Source of the DNA: Paenibacillus periandrae
GTDB taxonomy: Bacteria > Bacillota > Bacilli > Paenibacillales > NBRC-103111
DNA: 64,000 nucleotides
NCBI RefSeq assembly: GCF_022458865.1
Contig: NZ_JAJNMU010000024.1
Coordinates: 117,060 to 181,059 of the forward strand
Direction: 5' to 3'
In this document: piece after piece, positions 35,329 to 45,174 of the stretch
How positions within the stretch are numbered: position 1 is the stretch's first letter
How the letters are laid out: each line of letters starts with the position of its first letter
Translations under genes and position numbers: made by a program
Notes under the pieces: generated by a model
The model's input: the letters and a program-made list of their open reading frames with translations, nothing else
Database searches by the model: none
Told to the model about the DNA's origin: nothing

Positions 35329-36253
35329 GAATGCACCTCACTGAACCACCGCGAATATGACGTGTCTCCGGTCGCAGACGACTGCACTCATCAGATGCAT
35401 GCTCACATCGTGGAGCAAATAGACATCCATCCGGCAATGCCCCCGCAAGCGGCTGTGAACCGGGAATCGGTTTAAATTCATTTTGTGGAAGTGAATTCCA
35501 TAACGCCTGTGTGTAAGGATGTCTAAGCTGCTCGCCACTCCCGCTAAAATCTGCTGCAAGAGCCACCTCCATGATCGTCCCTGCGTACAATACTGCCACT
35601 TTATCCGCTACCTGCAAAGCCGATTCGATATCATGCGTAATGAACAGAATACCGCAGCCTTCGCCGGCAAGCTCTCTAAACTGATGTAGGGTTTCTTGGG
35701 CAACATCCTGATGAAGCCCCGGTGTCGGCTCGTCTGCTATGATCAATCGGGCACCGCTAATCACAGCTGTGGATAGCAGTACCCGTCGCGCCATGCCGCC
35801 TGAGATTTGGAACGGGTACATCCGTTCCACATCGTCCGCTAATTGATAACGTGCGAACACTTTTCTTTGTGCATCCAACGACAACGACTGCTGATCCACC
35901 GATGAACGCACCTGCTCTCCCACCCGCATAAGAGGATCGAGATAATTGACAGACTGAGGGACCAAAGCGATTTCCTTTCCCCGTAGAGCCATCTGCCTCG
36001 CAGTGTCCAATGGCTCTCCCTTATAGCGAAGGGTACCTGTCACACTCGCATTTCCAGGAAGAATACCCATGATCGCATGAGCGAGCAAGCTTTTGCCAGA
36101 ACCACTGGAACCGACAACCGCTACGATTTCCCCTTCTCCAATCGAAAGCTGCAATTCATGAATAACCTCAGTTGTACGTTGACGCAAAATGCTTGTATAA
36201 CGGGTAAAAGCAATACTTAATTGGTCAATTTCAAGCAGTGCCAAACGTGACAC
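35318..36253 (-). CDS. nikD: nickel/peptide-type ABC transporter ATP-binding protein (NikD-like)
   Basis: 311 aa. Walker A is GSSGSGKS, the signature QISGGMARRVLLSTA and Walker B LIIADEPTPGLH, with the H-loop in FITHDIES. The C-terminal oligopeptide/dipeptide extension has the Cys motif CLFAPRCEHASDECSRLRPE, bound to Fe-S or metal in some relatives. It pairs with the next ATPase to drive the NikB/NikC-type permeases. It overlaps that gene. Confidence 0.88.
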   Translation of the reverse strand: MSRLALLEIDQLSIAFTRYTSILRQRTTEVIHELQLSIGEGEIVAVVGSSGSGKSLLAHAIMGILPGNASVTGTLRYKGEPLDTARQMALRGKEIALVPQSVNYLDPLMRVGEQVRSSVDQQSLSLDAQRKVFARYQLADDVERMYPFQISGGMARRVLLSTAVISGARLIIADEPTPGLHQDVAQETLHQFRELAGEGCGILFITHDIESALQVADKVAVLYAGTIMEVALAADFSGSGEQLRHPYTQALWNSLPQNEFKPIPGSQPLAGALPDGCLFAPRCEHASDECSRLRPETRHIRGGSVRCIHAS

Positions 36254-36289
36254 CTCCTAAAAGTTTTCGTAGAAAACTTACTTCCCTGC

Positions 36290-37153
36290 TTACTCCTGCG
36301 ATTGGCGCGGGTCCACGAGTACACGTAATTGCTCGCCTACCCTATCAAATGAACGAACAATCAGCAGTAAACAAATACCAGGAAAAAATGCCAGCCACCA
36401 CATGCCAGTTGATAAATAACGCATGGATTCGGATAAAATGATGCCTATAGCCGGCTGATGCGGCGATAGCCCCAAGCCTATAAAGGTTACTGCCGCTTCA
36501 TGCAGAATAGCATGCGGGAATAGTAGTAATAATCCGACGAGCAGCTGTGGAAGCAAGTGCGGGAATATATGCCGAGAGGCCACCCACAGCCGAGACCTGC
36601 CAAGCTTACGAGAGACCAGTACGTACTCGGCTGACCGAAGCTGCAGTACCTCCGCACGAATAATACGCGCAAGGCTCGGCCAATGCGTGAAGGCAATTCC
36701 GATAATAATTCCCTTCATACCTCCACCAAACACGAAAGCAATTAAAATAAGCGAAACCAAGTGCGGTACACTTAAAAATAGATCAATCAACCAAGAGACA
36801 ATCGCGTCAGCAGTCCTTCCCATTGCAGCCATCAGTCCGAGTATGGCGGCTATTAAACAGCTGCATGCTGAAGCAATAAAACCAACTTGAATACTGATGC
36901 CAAGCCCCATGACCGTTCGTGAGAACATATCTCTACCCAACCAGTCTGTGCCGAACAAATGAGCAAATGATGGCGACAGATTTCTATTTTCCAAATGTGT
37001 ATCCAATACCGTCGAATCTACCAAATAGCCGCCAAGCCAGGCAGTCAAAATAAACAAAGAAACAATTCCACTATAAATAAACGAACGCTTTCTGCGGTTC
37101 ACACGAATTTTTACAGGTGCACGGGATGTTGTGTCACTCCATGATCGACTCAT
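36290..37153 (-). CDS. nikC: nickel/peptide-type ABC transporter permease (NikC-like)
   Basis: 287 aa inner-membrane permease of the BPD type with six predicted helices. The N-terminal OppC_N-like segment (LSPSFAHLFGTDWLGRDMFS) and the EAA loop (EVLQLRSAEYVLVSRKLGRS) mark the DppC/NikC group. It overlaps the other permease by 4 bp (ATGA-like coupling). With NikB it should form the membrane channel for nickel or a nickel chelate. Confidence 0.88.
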   Translation of the reverse strand: MSRSWSDTTSRAPVKIRVNRRKRSFIYSGIVSLFILTAWLGGYLVDSTVLDTHLENRNLSPSFAHLFGTDWLGRDMFSRTVMGLGISIQVGFIASACSCLIAAILGLMAAMGRTADAIVSWLIDLFLSVPHLVSLILIAFVFGGGMKGIIIGIAFTHWPSLARIIRAEVLQLRSAEYVLVSRKLGRSRLWVASRHIFPHLLPQLLVGLLLLFPHAILHEAAVTFIGLGLSPHQPAIGIILSESMRYLSTGMWWLAFFPGICLLLIVRSFDRVGEQLRVLVDPRQSQE

Positions 37154-38169
37154 CGGCTACCTCCTGCTGCAAGCCTCGGATCCACTATCCGATAAATCAG
37201 ATCTGCTACCGCATTGCCGGTAAATACGAATAATGAGCTGCACAGCACCATGCCCAGCAGCAGCGGTACATCGCCCCGCAGACCAGCCTCAACAGTCGCT
37301 TGTCCCAGTCCCGGATATGCAAATACCTGCTCTGCCAGAACAGCACCTCCAAACAGCTCACTAAAAGAGGTGAATTGTAAGGAAATCGCAGGAAGTGCGA
37401 CATTTCGTAGTCCATGCCTCCAGAATAAACGAAAACCGGATTCCCCTCTCGCTCTCGCAAAAAGCACGTAGTCGCTCGCCAACACCTCATTCAGCTTTTG
37501 CCGTGTATGCAGAGCAATATTGGAAATGCCAACCACACTTAAGGTCAATGCCGGTAAAATCATATGCTGAACTCTATCAGCGAAAGTAACATCTTCTGCC
37601 AGCACACCTGCAGGCACTCCCAGACCAACCGGAAACCATCCGAGCCAAACTGCAAAAACAATCAATAACAATAACCCAAGCCAAAATGTTGGGGTAGACG
37701 CCAAGGTATAACAGTACCATTGGATCAGCTTGTCTATCCACTTATCCTTGTTCATAGCCGCGACTGTGCCCGCGACAAATCCGATCACTCCCGACAACAG
37801 CCACGATACGCCCATAAGTGCTACCGAGTTCATAAACCTTTCCCCGATGACTTCAACTACCGGAATCCGGTGGATCATCGATGTGCCCAGATCACCATAC
37901 AGCAGCGCCGAGCCCCAACGCAGAAACCGCTCTACAGGAGGCTTATCCAACCCCCAATACTCAGCAATCAGCAGCCGCTGCTCAGGACTTACCTTCATAG
38001 CATCCGTACCCACATAAGCTTGTATAGGATCAATAGGAGATTGCTCGACAAGCCAAAACGAGATCACACTGACAGCGAACAACAGGGATAAAAGCCGAAT
38101 TACCTTTCGTCCCCAAAATGCTGCTGTACGGTTCTGCAGAATCCAACCCTGCTTCTCTATTCCTTCCAT
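37150..38169 (-). CDS. nikB: nickel/peptide-type ABC transporter permease (NikB-like)
   Basis: About 339 aa from the ATG at 38169 (MEGIEKQGWILQ), which overlaps the 3' end of the binding-protein gene; an in-frame TTG at 38175 is possible. Six transmembrane helices, the EAA loop LASDYVLFARARGESGFRLF and the LEQSPIDPIQAYVG N-terminal motif are typical of DppB/NikB permeases. The tight overlap implies translational coupling. Confidence 0.88.
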   Translation of the reverse strand: MEGIEKQGWILQNRTAAFWGRKVIRLLSLLFAVSVISFWLVEQSPIDPIQAYVGTDAMKVSPEQRLLIAEYWGLDKPPVERFLRWGSALLYGDLGTSMIHRIPVVEVIGERFMNSVALMGVSWLLSGVIGFVAGTVAAMNKDKWIDKLIQWYCYTLASTPTFWLGLLLLIVFAVWLGWFPVGLGVPAGVLAEDVTFADRVQHMILPALTLSVVGISNIALHTRQKLNEVLASDYVLFARARGESGFRLFWRHGLRNVALPAISLQFTSFSELFGGAVLAEQVFAYPGLGQATVEAGLRGDVPLLLGMVLCSSLFVFTGNAVADLIYRIVDPRLAAGGSR

Positions 38170-39776
38170 CTCCAATCCTCGATGTTATCGGTCACAGGCC
38201 AACCATGTCCGTGGGGATGAATTTTTTGTTTGCCAATATCAAGCTTATCCTTCACCAGGTACAAATGATCGATGTTTACGAGCCATGCCCAGGAAGCGTC
38301 TCCTTTGGCGCTTGAGCCGGTTTTACCATCCCATTGCGACTTTTTCCAGTTATCCCACGCCGCTTCCTCCGTTCTTGCCAGCATCGCTTTATTCATCCAT
38401 TCATCTACGGTCGGGTTGCTGTAATAACCTGTATTGTAATAATCGGCACCTTTATATTTACTGCTGTACAAATTATACATTTCCAAAGGATCATGACTGC
38501 CCCAGCCGAACATTACAGCGTTTGAATACATCATTTTTCCAAGGTCATCCCAGCTCTTACCTTCAACATTGATTTTGATTCCAATTGGCTTGATCATATC
38601 AGCGGCTGCCAGTGCAAGTGATTGCCGGGAAACATCGCCTGAAGGATACACAAGTGAAAATTGTGCTTTTAAAGCACCCTTTTCCACTATGCCATCCCCG
38701 TCGGTATCCTTCCAACCCCCATCTGCTAACAGCTTTTTCGCCTCATTCACATTGGCATCAGGAAAAACGGTTTCCGGGTTCCACCAAGGTAAGCCATCAT
38801 TCACCGTATAAGCGGGAGAACCGTAGCCTTCGAGTACCCCTGTAACGAGTGCTTTTCTGTCCAAGGCAACATTAATGGCTTTACGAATGGATAGATCTGC
38901 CGTCACATCATTACCAACAGGAATGCCTTCCTTTGTTTTTTGTCCTGATTTTACATAAGGAAACATAATACCGCGGTTATCTACGGTTTTTAGAGCTTCA
39001 AGACGCATACCCTCAATCTTTTGCTTGCTAAAAGCTGATGGAATATAGGATACATCCACTTTTCCTGCCTTTGCAGCCGCGAACGAAGCGTCCTCATTTA
39101 GAAACAAAAATGTTAGTTTTTTGAAAAAGGGCTTCTTCCCGTAATACTCAGGGTTCGCCTCAACAATGACCTGCTGCCCTTTGTCCCATTGAACCAGCTT
39201 AAAAGGACCTGAGCCTACGGGATGGCTTGCGTAATCCTTGCTGTATGCATGCTTGGGCACAATGCCTGTTGAAACGAGCAAGGTAATGAAAGTAGATTGT
39301 GGTTCTTTAAGCTTGAACGTTACAGTAGCTTCATCCATAGTCTTAACACTTTCCATATTGGTCAAATCGATGGCTGTACCGTTTTTGGCTGCTGTTTCAA
39401 AAGTGAATTGAACGTCTTCAGCCGTTAACGGCTTGCCATCTGAAAATTTGATGTCCTTGCGCAGCTTGATCGTCCACGTTGTGCCGTCACTGCTTACTTC
39501 GTATCCGGTAGCCAGATCATTTTCAATTTTCATATCGCTATTTCTGTTAAGCAGTGTGCTTTGGAACAATGGCGATCCGTACCTTCCCCAGCCTGTCGTA
39601 GGGTCAAAACCACCTTCTGGCTCCGCACCAACGGATAAAACGAGTTGATCCTTGGCATTGCTTGTCGGGTTGGCAGCCTTTTCTTTGGTATTGGACATAC
39701 ACCCGGATACCATCATGCAGCCAGCAAGCAGTACCATCCCCAGCCACTTACTTGTCTTCTGTTTCACATCAAACAC
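38157..39776 (-). CDS. nikA: nickel-type ABC transporter substrate-binding lipoprotein (NikA-like)
   Basis: 539 aa SBP family 5 lipoprotein. The lipobox is at VSGC after the LGMVLLAGCMM hydrophobic segment. Typical family blocks are TWTIKLRKDIKFSDGKPLTAEDV, VGSGPFKLVQWDKG and AINVALDRKALV. The C-terminus carries a His-rich IHPHGHGWPVT segment, possibly part of metal or metal-chelate binding (inference). First gene of the five-gene importer. Thirty bp upstream of its start is an inverted repeat GTGTTAC-N14-GTAACAC of the NikR-operator type, so nickel uptake is favoured over peptide uptake. Confidence 0.85.
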   Translation of the reverse strand: MFDVKQKTSKWLGMVLLAGCMMVSGCMSNTKEKAANPTSNAKDQLVLSVGAEPEGGFDPTTGWGRYGSPLFQSTLLNRNSDMKIENDLATGYEVSSDGTTWTIKLRKDIKFSDGKPLTAEDVQFTFETAAKNGTAIDLTNMESVKTMDEATVTFKLKEPQSTFITLLVSTGIVPKHAYSKDYASHPVGSGPFKLVQWDKGQQVIVEANPEYYGKKPFFKKLTFLFLNEDASFAAAKAGKVDVSYIPSAFSKQKIEGMRLEALKTVDNRGIMFPYVKSGQKTKEGIPVGNDVTADLSIRKAINVALDRKALVTGVLEGYGSPAYTVNDGLPWWNPETVFPDANVNEAKKLLADGGWKDTDGDGIVEKGALKAQFSLVYPSGDVSRQSLALAAADMIKPIGIKINVEGKSWDDLGKMMYSNAVMFGWGSHDPLEMYNLYSSKYKGADYYNTGYYSNPTVDEWMNKAMLARTEEAAWDNWKKSQWDGKTGSSAKGDASWAWLVNIDHLYLVKDKLDIGKQKIHPHGHGWPVTDNIEDWRWKE

Positions 39777-39806
39777 TCCTTGTCCTTGTTGTTCTTTTTA
39801 TGTATC

Positions 39807-39834
39807 GTGTTACGAACTTAACAAATTGTAACAC
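39807..39834. promoter_or_regulatory. NikR-type operator before the nik operon
   Basis: Perfect inverted repeat GTGTTAC (39807-39813), 14-nt spacer, GTAACAC (39828-39834). As I recall, this half-site and spacing match the NikR operator form described in deltaproteobacteria. It lies 30 bp upstream of the binding-protein start codon, where it could block transcription when nickel is plentiful. Confidence 0.7.
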
Positions 39835-39997
39835 AAAATTGAAATAAGGACACTCTTTTTTCAATCAAAGCTTTATCAACTTATGTTATTCTGCACACAA
39901 AAAACATCCCACGCCCTGATATAGGTGAATGAGATGTTAGGTGTATGACAACATTCGGCATTTATTAGTTAAAGCAACGTTGTTTTATAAGCTTTTC

Positions 39998-42900
39998 TTA
40001 TCTGACGAGCTCCAGAAGCATCTCATAATGATCAACAACCTCGTACTTGAAGTACTCGGTATTGATCTTCTCAAAATGCTTTCGGGCACATTGGATCTTG
40101 GCGTTTTCAATCCCCCTAATGTCCATGGAGCTCATGGAACCCTTGGTCTCAGCTACCAGATACATCACCTTCGACACCCCTTTGTTAAACACGATCGCCC
40201 AATCCGGATTATAATCACCAACTGGGGTTGAGATGAAAAATCCCTTAGGCAGCTTGGCAAAGACACAAACCTCCTTGCTTATATCCAGCTCCTGGGCAAA
40301 CTTTTTTTCGAGCTCCGAATCGGTGACGATATAATCATAAATGTGACGATTCACTGGCATGGCATTGTGACCAGCTTGTCCGCTCTTTGGATTCATCGTG
40401 AAGATAGTGGTATCAAAGGCTTCATTAACTACATCGTACGTAATTCGTTTAATAATCGCATTCGCCTTTTGTTCATTGATCAGCCTTGAAGCCCGGATAA
40501 TAAAAGCCTCAGGATTTTTTCTGAACAAAAGAAACGTCTCAGGCCGGATATCCTTGATCATGTTCACGATCGTTTTCCGGGTTAGCCTTGTTCCATTAAC
40601 CAGCTTACCGATCAGATCATATTTAACCTGTGACGCAGCGTGGCGTTCAACCTTTTGTGTGTAGGTTTCGTGAAGCTCAAAACCATCGCCTGTCTGCATC
40701 TGTTCTTTGGAGCGAATCCCTCCTAACCCACCATGCTCAATCCGGTAATAGGCCTCGGGAACAGTAAGCTTTGTATCCAATTCAACTACACATTGTTGAA
40801 CAAGCTCTGCCGAATCAAAATTAACCGTGTAGGTGGTCTTATATCGTATTTGATTCCATAGTTCCTGAAACTCTGGTGTATAGAAGTTAGGACTCAGCTG
40901 CAATTGCTTCATATTGTTTGTGCGATCATTGTTGATCCAACCGGCTGGTAGATCTGAATAAATCGTTGCTACCCAATCCATTATAGCTTTCCGGAAAGAT
41001 TGCAGCTCTTCGGGAAGCATCACACGATTATTCGAAGCAGCTTCATAATAATCCTGCGTAAGCTCATCGTCATCATTAATATAGTTATTTCTGATGAATG
41101 ATTTGTTCAGCTTTTTGGCAAGTGATTCATCCATGTGTAGGGTTTCGCCAAGCTCGTTAATTAATAAATGTCCGAGAAAAAATGAAATATCTGCTTTCTG
41201 CGGCCTGTCCGACAGGATTGAGGCAATTTCACTCTGAAGCTGCCGGGCAAACGAATCGTATGATTCACTGGCGACAATCGTTAGCACATTAATATCATGA
41301 ACATCGATCCCCGGCATCGAAGCATCTACCCGATCACCATGTTGGTTAACACAAAGCCTCAACCCCCGGCCAACCTCCTGGCGTTTTTTCATCATGGAAT
41401 CACTGTGCTTTAATGTGCATATTTGAAACACATTCGGATTATCCCAGCCTTCCTTAAGCGCCGAATGAGAAAAAATAAACCGGGTCGGTTCCTTGAAACT
41501 GAGCAGTCTTTCCTTATCCTTCATAATGAGATCATAGGCATCGGCATCATCCGAATCGGTTTCTTTAGCCGTTACCTTGGAATCCACGAACCTGCTGCTT
41601 TTTTTATCAATCGAAAAGTAGCCTTTGTGTGTCTGCTGCACCTGAATGCTGTTCAGATATTGGGCATATGCTTGCTGGTCCAAGTGTTTAATCTCATCAC
41701 TCATGACGTTCGCATATTCCTCTTCAAAAATCTGCATATACACACCGCTGACTTCCCGACCATCCGGGTCATACTGACGATACTTGGCAACCTCATCGAT
41801 AAAAAACAAAGACAGCACCTTGATTCCTTGAAGAAATAGCACCCGTTCCCTTTCAAAATGGGATTTGATTGTTTCACGGATCTGGATTCTTCTGAAGCTC
41901 AATTCATCGATATCCCCCAGAACCTCTCCTGCGGACAAAGTTATTCCGTTCGTAAAGCTGATTGTGTTGCGGACTCCGTTGATCTCGGTTAAGGTGTAGC
42001 CTTTGTAGGCTTCAAGGTTGTTGGACAGTCGGTAAAGGTCATCACCTGCCTGCAGTCTGCGAGTTATCCTCTTCAAACCGGATTTGGTTTTCTGTTCAAG
42101 CTCTATCCTCGCCGCGGGTGCCTGCTTGTGACTCAGATCCAGACCTTCCACATATACATAAGCTTCAGTTCCAGCCATACCTTTAACGGAAATGCCTTTG
42201 ACGTTGATTTTTTTGACTAGCTTTCTGTTATAAGCATCCAGCGCATCCAAACGAAAAATTTTGTTAAACTCCTGATCCTTCCGATGCGTTGCCGAATATC
42301 TCACCGTAAACAGCGGCTTAAATTCCTTCAGCCCTTCCTTTGTTTTTTCCCCTTCCACTGATTGCGGCTCGTCGATGATCAGAATCGGATGGGTAGAGGC
42401 TATAACATCTATCGGTCTCCTGGATTGGAACTCGTCGAGCTCCATATGGATTCTTCTCGCATCCTTTCCCCTTGCCGCAAAAGCTTGCGAATTAATAATC
42501 ATCACATTGATGCCGGGATCACTCGCAAAGCTTTCGATTTGGTGAAGCTGCCTGGAGTTGTATATAAAATAGCGGGCCTTTTTCCCGTATTCAGCCATGA
42601 AATGATCTTCCGTAAGCTGGAATGATTTAAATACACCCTCACGAATGGCTATGGAAGGAATGACGATAATGAACTTGCTCCAGCCGTACTTTTTATTAAG
42701 CTCAAACATTGATTTTATATAAGTATACGTCTTACCCGTACCCGTCTCCATCTCAATCGTCAGATTGTATTGACCTTCAAGCTTACCTGAAGGCTTAAGA
42801 CCACGATGGATCTGCACTTTTTGAATATTGGCCAGAACCTGTGGAGGCAAGAGCTCGATCTGATGATTTTTAGTTCCAGAGGGGGCAGGGGAGTCTTGAG

Positions 42901-43045
42901 CATCCCACACTATCTGCCCGGCCGCAGGCGTCTTTCCCGGATTCAACTTAAATCGGGACACTGCACTCGGCTGTCCATCAAAACAGTCTATCACACACTG
43001 TACAGCATCCGTCTGGAATTGCTGATGTTTGAACTTAAGCTTCAC
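39998..43045 (-). CDS. type III restriction enzyme, Res subunit
   Basis: 1015 aa superfamily-2 helicase/nuclease. Walker A is METGTGKTYTYI (about residues 99-110), the DEAD-like box IIDEPQ (about 224-229), motif III near RYSATHR and motif VI QEVGRGLRLCVNQ. The C-terminal PD-(D/E)xK nuclease reads GDYNPDWAIVFNKG to VAETKGS. It translocates on DNA and cuts unmodified sites together with Mod. It follows the mod gene by 15 bp on the same strand. The gene appears intact. Confidence 0.93.
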   Translation of the reverse strand: MKLKFKHQQFQTDAVQCVIDCFDGQPSAVSRFKLNPGKTPAAGQIVWDAQDSPAPSGTKNHQIELLPPQVLANIQKVQIHRGLKPSGKLEGQYNLTIEMETGTGKTYTYIKSMFELNKKYGWSKFIIVIPSIAIREGVFKSFQLTEDHFMAEYGKKARYFIYNSRQLHQIESFASDPGINVMIINSQAFAARGKDARRIHMELDEFQSRRPIDVIASTHPILIIDEPQSVEGEKTKEGLKEFKPLFTVRYSATHRKDQEFNKIFRLDALDAYNRKLVKKINVKGISVKGMAGTEAYVYVEGLDLSHKQAPAARIELEQKTKSGLKRITRRLQAGDDLYRLSNNLEAYKGYTLTEINGVRNTISFTNGITLSAGEVLGDIDELSFRRIQIRETIKSHFERERVLFLQGIKVLSLFFIDEVAKYRQYDPDGREVSGVYMQIFEEEYANVMSDEIKHLDQQAYAQYLNSIQVQQTHKGYFSIDKKSSRFVDSKVTAKETDSDDADAYDLIMKDKERLLSFKEPTRFIFSHSALKEGWDNPNVFQICTLKHSDSMMKKRQEVGRGLRLCVNQHGDRVDASMPGIDVHDINVLTIVASESYDSFARQLQSEIASILSDRPQKADISFFLGHLLINELGETLHMDESLAKKLNKSFIRNNYINDDDELTQDYYEAASNNRVMLPEELQSFRKAIMDWVATIYSDLPAGWINNDRTNNMKQLQLSPNFYTPEFQELWNQIRYKTTYTVNFDSAELVQQCVVELDTKLTVPEAYYRIEHGGLGGIRSKEQMQTGDGFELHETYTQKVERHAASQVKYDLIGKLVNGTRLTRKTIVNMIKDIRPETFLLFRKNPEAFIIRASRLINEQKANAIIKRITYDVVNEAFDTTIFTMNPKSGQAGHNAMPVNRHIYDYIVTDSELEKKFAQELDISKEVCVFAKLPKGFFISTPVGDYNPDWAIVFNKGVSKVMYLVAETKGSMSSMDIRGIENAKIQCARKHFEKINTEYFKYEVVDHYEMLLELVR

Positions 43046-43060
43046 GCTTCACTCACCTGC

Positions 43061-44923
43061 CTATATAACTTTAATCTCGGTGCCTGCGGATAGCGATTTG
43101 AACATTTCCTCGACATGAATCCAATCGGCATCACTTGCAAATGAGCTGTCGCGGAATACGGCCCGAAGCGGCTTCTCTTTGGCAATTTCCTTCATCACAT
43201 CCCGTGTAATCCTTTCTTCAAAACAGCAGACGAGCGTATTTCCTGCGACTGCATACACCTGCCTGCCCTCAATCTCCTTGATTTGCATTGGCAGAGACAG
43301 CTCCAGTCCCAATTCAAGCATGATCTGAATGAGCAAATCCTCGCTCGAACGATCTTCTTTGATATTGGATTCAAGCTCAAGCACGAACTGCTGTTCCAGC
43401 TGCTCCGGTACGTAATAAACCTCTTTCATATTGGAAGAATCGACACGATATACCCGAAATCCGTAATCGATCATAGCATCGGTTTCTGCTTTAATTTTAC
43501 GGGCAGCCCGACGAATTCGTTCTTTTCCGATGTCACATATCGTCTCATAGCCGGCACGTCGAGCTTCGCTGCGATCCGCACAAGGTTCAGGAAGCTGCAC
43601 CATAATATATTTGCGATTGCCCCCATCCTCTGCATTCAGCTGCATGACTGCATCCGCTGTCGAAGCCGAGCCCGAGAAAAAATCAAGTACCACATCGTCA
43701 TCTATCGATCCAGTTCTCAACAACATTTTCAGTAAAGTGGTGGGCTTGGGAAACTCGAACGTGTCTTTGTCAAAAAGTGCCTTCAATTCTTTGGCCGAAT
43801 CGAATGAGAATCCCCCATTTTCAATAATGGTAGGCAGCGTCGCACCATCTCTAACCTCCGACAAGTATCTTTTCAAATAAGGCGCGCCCGAATTTTCCCT
43901 AAAACCAATTCTTCCGTCAGCCAGCAGCTCATCCATCTTTTCTTTATTGTACAGCCAGCACTTGTTAGCCGGTGGCATAAATTCCTCTCCGGTCTGCGGA
44001 TGGAGAATAGGATATATACAGCTTTCTACAAGTCTTCCGCCTTTGCCGTTCGCACTTAAATCCGAAGCCACCCACCGACCTCTGGGATCCTCATCTGGAT
44101 TGCGATATCTGGCATTTAGCTCCTCGGAACGAGGCTGCAGGTATAATTGCACCTGACTCGCATTTTTGGCATACACAACGATATATTCATGATTCCTGCC
44201 GATAATTCGATCATTGGGTGGTGTCGCCCGACGTTTCCATACAAGCTGTTCAATAAAATTCATTTCCCCAAATAGTTCATCGCACACCTTTTTCAAATTA
44301 TCCACTTCATGATCATCTACTGATATAAAGATAACACCCTGTTCATTTAACAAATTTCTGGCAAGCTTTAATCTCGGATAAATCATCGTCAGCCAATCAC
44401 TATGGAATCTGCCGCTCGACTCCGTATTGTGAAAATAGCGAAGCCCCTCACCATCAACCTGACCTGATTCCTCGGCATACTGCTCGACCGTCTGACGATA
44501 ATCATCTCTATAAATAAAATCGTTTCCTGTATTATAAGGAGGATCTATATATATACATTTGATTTTGTTTAAATACGATTCCTGAAGGAGCTTCAATACG
44601 TCCAGATTGTCGCCCTCGATATACATATTATGGGTATTGTCCCAATCGGAACTATCCGCATGAATCGGACGGAGTGTCCTGTCAATAGGTTGATTAGCCT
44701 GAAGAATCGCCGATTTTTTACCGGGCCAGGTTAACTGATAACGCTCCTTCTCGCCTTCAACGATATGGGGTGACAGCTCCTGTTTTAACAGGTCAAAATC
44801 TATCACTCGCCTCAGTGTCCCATCTTCACCCCTAACTTCAGTAATAACATTAGGAAACAATTGTGCAATTGCATTCGTATTTATGTGTTCCGTATGCTGC
44901 GACTTCATTGTAAGTTTATCCAC
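43061..44923 (-). CDS. type III DNA adenine methyltransferase, Mod subunit
   Basis: About 620 aa N6-adenine methyltransferase of the beta class: catalytic IYIDPPYNTGNDF precedes the SAM-binding VLDFFSGSASTADAV. The central region between them should include the target-recognition domain that sets specificity. The start is put at the GTG at 44923 (VDKLTMKSQ), with GGAGGG 5 nt upstream. The longer frame to 44989 would run into the dispersed repeat at 44947-45052, which is unlikely to be coding. I see no simple-sequence repeat that would make it phase-variable. Confidence 0.93.
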   Translation of the reverse strand: MDKLTMKSQHTEHINTNAIAQLFPNVITEVRGEDGTLRRVIDFDLLKQELSPHIVEGEKERYQLTWPGKKSAILQANQPIDRTLRPIHADSSDWDNTHNMYIEGDNLDVLKLLQESYLNKIKCIYIDPPYNTGNDFIYRDDYRQTVEQYAEESGQVDGEGLRYFHNTESSGRFHSDWLTMIYPRLKLARNLLNEQGVIFISVDDHEVDNLKKVCDELFGEMNFIEQLVWKRRATPPNDRIIGRNHEYIVVYAKNASQVQLYLQPRSEELNARYRNPDEDPRGRWVASDLSANGKGGRLVESCIYPILHPQTGEEFMPPANKCWLYNKEKMDELLADGRIGFRENSGAPYLKRYLSEVRDGATLPTIIENGGFSFDSAKELKALFDKDTFEFPKPTTLLKMLLRTGSIDDDVVLDFFSGSASTADAVMQLNAEDGGNRKYIMVQLPEPCADRSEARRAGYETICDIGKERIRRAARKIKAETDAMIDYGFRVYRVDSSNMKEVYYVPEQLEQQFVLELESNIKEDRSSEDLLIQIMLELGLELSLPMQIKEIEGRQVYAVAGNTLVCCFEERITRDVMKEIAKEKPLRAVFRDSSFASDADWIHVEEMFKSLSAGTEIKVI

Positions 44924-44946
44924 AGTTACCCTCCAGCATATGTAAT

Positions 44947-45052
44947 ATAAGAAAAGCTTCTGATCGGAGCCTACTCGACGAAGATACATCCGTGTTTTAT
45001 ATGTAGCTTTTCTTGCGAGATAAGAATCGTTCAGCTTCGCTGAAAACTTATA
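44947..45052. repeat. dispersed structured intergenic repeat, copy B
   Basis: Second copy of the repeat at 7881-7989. Both keep the outer AAGAAAAGCT/AGCTTTTCTT arms, the CTTC/GAAG hairpin, the TACAT/ATGTA hairpin and the GATAAGAATCG tail; differences mostly fall in loops. It lies just upstream of the type III mod gene, between it and the HemAT-like gene. Confidence 0.75.
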
Positions 45053-45144
45053 CGCTTATGTTATAACAAGAGCTTATTATCGTGTCCTGCTCAAAGTCAT
45101 AATGATACATTCGTGTCAGACAACAGCATCTATGATTAAAATAA

Positions 45145-45168
45145 AAGCCAGCCTGTGAAGGTTGGCTT
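45145..45168 (-). terminator. terminator of the HemAT-like gene
   Basis: On the minus strand AAGCCAACCT and AGGCTGGCTT pair (one mismatch) around a TCAC loop and are followed by TTATTTT, just after the stop codon of the globin sensor gene. Confidence 0.75.
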
Positions 45169-45174
45169 GTTTCA

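Noticed and set aside
39900..39965. AACATC/GATGTT hairpin after the restriction gene as a terminator
   Set aside because: Stem weak and interrupted; no T-run in either direction at the right distance.
44924..44989. Extended N-terminus of the Mod subunit
   Set aside because: The extra codons lie in the dispersed repeat and before a strong ribosome site that fits the GTG at 44923.
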